A DNA stretch of 10,559 nucleotides, taken from NCBI GenBank assembly GCA_010031845.1, contig RGYX01000022.1:1-10559 (forward strand), given 5' to 3'. Origin of the DNA: Verrucomicrobiota bacterium. Lineage in GTDB: Bacteria; Verrucomicrobiota; Verrucomicrobiia; Methylacidiphilales; Verrucolacustridaceae. Within the stretch, counting starts at the first letter, position 1; each line of letters starts with the position of its first letter. The translations under genes were made by a program, and so were the position numbers. The notes beneath the pieces are model-generated. The model did not search any database. It was not told the origin of the DNA and saw only the letters and a list, made by a program, of their open reading frames with translations. Positions 7,963 to 10,559 of the stretch are shown here, piece by piece.

Positions 7963-8129
7963 ATGAAACCCACTTACAACCCCTCCAAGCGCACGCGGAA
8001 ACGCCAGTTCGGCTTCCGTGCCCGCATGAAAACCAAGGGAGGGCGATCGCGCGTCGTAGGGCGCGCGGTCGTCGCCGCCTTCTGCCCAAAGGTGTGGAGC
8101 GCCACTACGCCCGCCACACCGGGGCGTGA
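7963..8129 (+). CDS. rpmH: Ribosomal protein L34, split between two frames as written
   Basis: L34 is a small basic protein of the large ribosomal subunit. From ATG at 7963 the frame reads MKPTYNPSKRTRKRQFGFR then ARMKTKGGR (28 residues), a clear L34 N-terminal half. The conserved C-terminal half, IARRRARGRRRLLP followed by a longer than usual tail ending HTGA, is in a different frame (8046-8126, stop TGA 8127-8129). L34 normally has two residues between GGR and the Ile/Leu-Ala-Arg-Arg-Arg segment. Here Arg28 ends at base 8046 and Ile starts at 8046, so about 7 bases are missing. Without a shift, the ATG frame stays open through this region into rnpA. An essential single-copy gene should not be broken, so a sequence or assembly error is my first guess; a real lesion with another rpmH copy elsewhere is the alternative. 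There is no good Shine-Dalgarno before the ATG. Confidence 0.85.
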
Positions 8130-8601
8130 CCGTTGCCTCCCCCGGGAGCGCATTCTCCGCCGCCGGTCGGAATTTCTGGCGATCCGCCGGGATGGGGAAA
8201 GTGAAAGCGGCAGCCACCTCAAGCTCAACTGGCGTCCTGCAGGCACTTCCGCCCGCCGCATGGCCATCGTCGTCCCCAAAACCTGCGGCAATGCCGTGGT
8301 GAGAAACCGGATCAAGCGCTGGGTGCGCGAGGCTTGGCGGGCGTTGCAGTCCGACCTGCCCGCCGGATTGGACTCCGTCTGGGTCGCCCGGCCTAAGGCC
8401 GGCCAGGCCGGCTTGGAGAAAATCCGGGAGGAAATCCGGTTTCTCTACCTTCGGGCCCCTGCAGAAGATGAGTGCCCCTTTTTGGCGGTCTCTTTTGGGT
8501 TGGGGCGGTCCCTGCTGTCGCTTTCATCCCACCTGTTCGGACTATGCGATCCAATCCATCCGAATCCATGGGGCGTGGCGAGGTTTGATCCCCTCCCTTA
8601 A
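8092..8601 (+). CDS. rnpA: Ribonuclease P protein component
   Basis: This is the protein subunit of RNase P, which binds the catalytic RNA and helps mature tRNA 5' ends. The core runs LRRRSEFLAIRRDG, then VVPKTCGNAVVRNRIKRWVRE, which fits the family signature (RNR at residues 71-73), then DSVWVARP and a final helix ending about residue 124. No ATG is available: GTG at 8092, inside the rpmH C-terminal half, is the nearest start in frame after that gene's junction (ATT at 8152 would be exceptional). The frame is in fact open back to the rpmH ATG at 7963. The 45 or so residues after the core, from about 8464 to the stop at 8601, lie over yidD and do not look like RnpA, so they are probably a tail tolerated because of the overlap. 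Translation is likely coupled to rpmH. Confidence 0.88.
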   Translation: MWSATTPATPGRDRCLPRERILRRRSEFLAIRRDGESESGSHLKLNWRPAGTSARRMAIVVPKTCGNAVVRNRIKRWVREAWRALQSDLPAGLDSVWVARPKAGQAGLEKIREEIRFLYLRAPAEDECPFLAVSFGLGRSLLSLSSHLFGLCDPIHPNPWGVARFDPLP

Positions 8602-8665
8602 GCGTTTCAGTCGTTGTCATCCTTGGGGTGGGGCTGGTTTTGATCCGGTTGAGGAGACCTCATGA
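8468..8665 (+). CDS. yidD: Membrane protein insertion efficiency factor YidD
   Basis: This 65-residue protein of the YidD family (formerly 'haemolytic domain') sits at the inner face of the membrane and aids YidC-dependent insertion. The family core is intact: CCRFHPTCSDYA (16-27) with Cys17 and Cys23, IRIHGAWRGL (32-40), and RCHPWGGAGFDPV (49-61) with Cys50. The start is ATG at 8468; no other ATG, GTG or TTG was found in this frame over about the preceding 100 bases, and there is no Shine-Dalgarno, so coupling to rnpA is likely. It is a little short: most homologues have about 10 more residues forming an N-terminal amphipathic helix before the SPLL-like segment (here SAPFWRSLLG). About two thirds of the gene overlaps the rnpA frame. 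The stop overlaps the yidC start (ATGA). Confidence 0.9.
   Translation: MSAPFWRSLLGWGGPCCRFHPTCSDYAIQSIRIHGAWRGLIPSLKRFSRCHPWGGAGFDPVEETS
8651..8656 (+). promoter_or_regulatory. Strong ribosome binding site of yidC
   Basis: GAGGAG sits 5 bases before the yidC ATG at 8662, inside the last codons of yidD. It is the clearest Shine-Dalgarno in the cluster and selects this ATG over the in-frame ATG five codons later. Confidence 0.7.
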
Positions 8666-10452
8666 AAAAAGGCGGTATGGATCGCAGTTCTTGGATCGCG
8701 GCCGGAGCCTGCATGCTCCTGCTGGTTCTTTATCCCAAGATCGTCGCACATTTCTATCCGCCGAATCCGACTGCCGCCAAAAAAACAGCGTCCCAGGCAA
8801 AAAACACCAACTCACCGGCGACCCCGGCAGGACCCGCTGTCTCACCTAGCCTGGTGGCGAAGGAAACCTTGGCTCCAGGTTCGAGTCAGCGTTCGGGGGA
8901 GGAGCAGACCGCGGTTTTGGAAAATGCCACCTTGCGGGCGACCTTCACCACCTGGGGCGGGGGAGTGCGGACGCTCGAGTTGCTCGGCCATGCCGGAGAT
9001 GCGGGCGAGAAGGTGATCCTTAACAAGGGATCTCCCGATGCGATTTTTGAACTCCGGGGCTGGACCCCCGCCGGCGAGGGGTTGTCTTGGAGCATCGAAA
9101 AGGCGGACGCTCAGGAGGTGGTCTTCACCGCCAAGGCACAGACGGGTGGGGAAGTCTGGCTCCGCCGCATCTTTCGGCTGACCGGGGATTACCGGCTGGG
9201 TCTCTCGCAGGAGGTGGAGAACCGCGGAGCCGTTCCCCTGGCCCTGCCCAGCTACGCTTTGGCCGCCGGAGTCGGGGCACCGGTTCATCTGAAGAAGGAT
9301 GAGGAAAACTATCTGGGGGCCAGTTGGTTCACCACCGACGTCACCTACACCACGCATAAACTGCCCGAGTTTCTGCCCTCCAATTTTCTTTTTCTCTTTC
9401 CGCGTCCCGGAAAGGAGCTGGTTCAAAGCCGGGATGATCGGGAAGTCCGCTGGGTGGCGGCCAAGAGCCAGTTTTTCGCCCTGGTGTTGACCGCACAGGA
9501 TGCGCCGGCGATGGGGGCCGAGGCCCGCAAGGTCGACCTGCTCGGCGAGGTCATGCGGGACGGATCCGGCAAGGTGCCTGCAGTCGAGGCTTGGATGAGG
9601 CTCGCAGGCTTCGACCTGGGAGTCGGGGCCAAGAATAGCCGCCAGTTTGGCCTCTATGCCGGACCCAAGGAGGATTGGCGGTTGCGCAGCTTGTCCCAAG
9701 GGGAGGATCAGGTCATGGAGTTTGGCTGGATGGGGATCGTCAGCCGTCCGTTGCTCGTGGTTATGAACACCATCTACAAGTGGGTGGGGAGTTATGGCTG
9801 GTCGATCGTGATCCTGACCATGTTGCTCAAGGCCATCCTCTGGGTTCCGCAGGCCAAGGCCAACCAAAGCATGAAAAAGATGCAGCTCCTCGCGCCCAAG
9901 CTGAAGGAGCTACAGGAGAAATATAAGGAAGATCCTGCCAAGCTGAACACCGAGATGATGCGCCTCTACCGGGAATATGGGGTGAATCCCCTCGGGGGCT
10001 GCCTGCCGATGCTGGTCCAGATGCCGGTTTTCCTCGGGTTTTATTATATGCTGCTCAGCTCGGTGGAGCTGCGCGGCCAGTCTTTCCTCTGGATCCACGA
10101 TCTTTCCCGCCCGGATACCATTGGCTTTCTTCCCGGATTTGGTATCCCCATCAATCCCATGCCGCTGATCATGACGGCGGCCATGGTCTGGAGCATGCAT
10201 CTTACTCCGCAACCGCAGGGGGTGGACAATCCCGGAGCCAAGATGATGAAGCTGATGCCCCTAATCATGTTGGTGTTTTGCTATAATTTCAGTTCGGCAT
10301 TATCCTTGTACTGGACCGTGCAAAATTTCCTCTCCATTGGACAGTTGATGTACAACTTGCGCCAGCCCATGCCCAAGTTGGAAAAGGTGCAGCACCCCGC
10401 GGATCTGGTGAAACGCGGACGGTGGAAGGGTGGAATGTGGGGGCGGCGATGA
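8662..10452 (+). CDS. yidC: Membrane protein insertase YidC (Gram-negative type)
   Basis: YidC inserts and folds inner-membrane proteins, alone or with SecYEG. 596 residues, close to the usual Gram-negative length. An N-terminal membrane segment (about 9-29) is followed by a Pro/Ala/Ser-rich linker, a large periplasmic P1 domain (about 83-335), then the conserved 60KD_IMP core: second membrane segment and groove (about 356-395), cytoplasmic coiled hairpin (SMKKMQLLAPKLKELQEKY, 403-421), VNPLGGCLPMLVQMP (441-455), VELRGQSFLWIHDLS (468-482), and two last membrane segments (about 500-515 and 530-565) with LSLYWTVQN. The groove position that is Arg in E. coli (Arg366) is Lys390 here, as in several other bacterial lineages, so the positive charge is kept. 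The stop overlaps the next start (ATGA at 10449). Confidence 0.97.
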   Translation: MKKGGMDRSSWIAAGACMLLLVLYPKIVAHFYPPNPTAAKKTASQAKNTNSPATPAGPAVSPSLVAKETLAPGSSQRSGEEQTAVLENATLRATFTTWGGGVRTLELLGHAGDAGEKVILNKGSPDAIFELRGWTPAGEGLSWSIEKADAQEVVFTAKAQTGGEVWLRRIFRLTGDYRLGLSQEVENRGAVPLALPSYALAAGVGAPVHLKKDEENYLGASWFTTDVTYTTHKLPEFLPSNFLFLFPRPGKELVQSRDDREVRWVAAKSQFFALVLTAQDAPAMGAEARKVDLLGEVMRDGSGKVPAVEAWMRLAGFDLGVGAKNSRQFGLYAGPKEDWRLRSLSQGEDQVMEFGWMGIVSRPLLVVMNTIYKWVGSYGWSIVILTMLLKAILWVPQAKANQSMKKMQLLAPKLKELQEKYKEDPAKLNTEMMRLYREYGVNPLGGCLPMLVQMPVFLGFYYMLLSSVELRGQSFLWIHDLSRPDTIGFLPGFGIPINPMPLIMTAAMVWSMHLTPQPQGVDNPGAKMMKLMPLIMLVFCYNFSSALSLYWTVQNFLSIGQLMYNLRQPMPKLEKVQHPADLVKRGRWKGGMWGRR

Positions 10453-10559
10453 GCGAATCCGCCGCGCCGGCCGGGGCAAGGGAGCTTCTCGAGAACATGC
10501 TCGGGCATCTTGGCTTTGCCTTCACCCTGGAAGAAGAGAAACGTGGAGACGACGTGGTC
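10449..10559 (+). CDS. jag: Jag/KhpB RNA-binding protein, 3' end missing
   Basis: 37 codons are visible before the window ends. The sequence ARELLENMLGHLGFAF then TLEEEKRGDDVV matches the opening of the KH domain of SpoIIIJ-associated protein (Jag/KhpB), an RNA-binding protein with KH and R3H domains whose gene usually follows yidC. ATG at 10449 overlaps the yidC stop by 4 bases, so translation is probably coupled. The longer N-terminal Jag_N domain of Firmicutes is absent: the KH-like segment begins about residue 10. The identification rests on a short sequence plus its position; the R3H domain lies beyond the window. Confidence 0.8.
   Translation, partial: MSESAAPAGARELLENMLGHLGFAFTLEEEKRGDDVV

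Noticed and set aside
8030..8050. Programmed -1 frameshift in rpmH
   Set aside because: No X-XXY-YYZ slippery heptamer is present at the junction, and a simple -1 shift would still leave L34 two residues short of its conserved length.
7963..8130. Thermus-type overlap, with rnpA starting ahead of and enclosing rpmH
   Set aside because: Once the rpmH frame is repaired, the RnpA frame over the first half of rpmH contains stop codons.
8842..9867. Antisense open frame of about 341 codons under yidC
   Set aside because: The same explanation applies: biased codon use on the sense strand leaves few antisense stops; the composition is Pro/Gly/His-rich with no family motif.

Overview
The window is a gene-dense, GC-rich stretch (about 60% by eye) of bacterial chromosome, with housekeeping genes at both ends. 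The L34 sequence beginning MKPTYNPS, a Gram-negative-type YidC with a large periplasmic domain, and the signal-peptide/coiled-coil/TPR protein fit a member of the PVC group, most likely Verrucomicrobiota. That placement is an inference from protein style, not from a marker search.

Layout. (1) 1-4307, plus strand: the end of glnD (PII uridylyltransferase; its start lies before the window) overlaps by 4 bases a soluble GAF-GAF histidine kinase. The two are probably co-transcribed. (2) 4304-6043, minus strand: an exported protein with a coiled coil and C-terminal TPRs, converging on the kinase gene with a 4-base stop-codon overlap. (3) 6044-6148: a short divergent promoter region. (4) 6149-7914, plus strand: a stand-alone HNH endonuclease-family protein, then a class V aminotransferase. 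(5) 7963-10559, plus strand: the cluster rpmH-rnpA-yidD-yidC-jag (khpB), with each gene overlapping the next. The window ends 37 codons into jag.

How the genes work together. The last cluster links ribosome and tRNA maturation (L34, RNase P protein) with membrane-protein insertion (YidD, YidC) and the RNA-binding protein Jag/KhpB; this is a widely conserved arrangement. The first pair joins the nitrogen-status sensor GlnD to a cytoplasmic histidine kinase, which suggests a nitrogen-linked signalling route, but no response regulator is visible.

Most notable points. rpmH is split between two reading frames: the conserved N-terminal 28 residues of L34 are in one frame and the conserved C-terminal half is in another, with about 7 bases missing at the junction. 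As written, the rpmH start codon reads in frame straight into rnpA. This is either a sequence error or a real lesion in a normally essential gene. In addition, the rnpA frame runs 134 bases into yidD. I see no CRISPR array, insertion sequence, tRNA or rRNA. I do not see strong evidence for an undescribed multi-gene system here. No stretch longer than about 110 bases lacks a gene.
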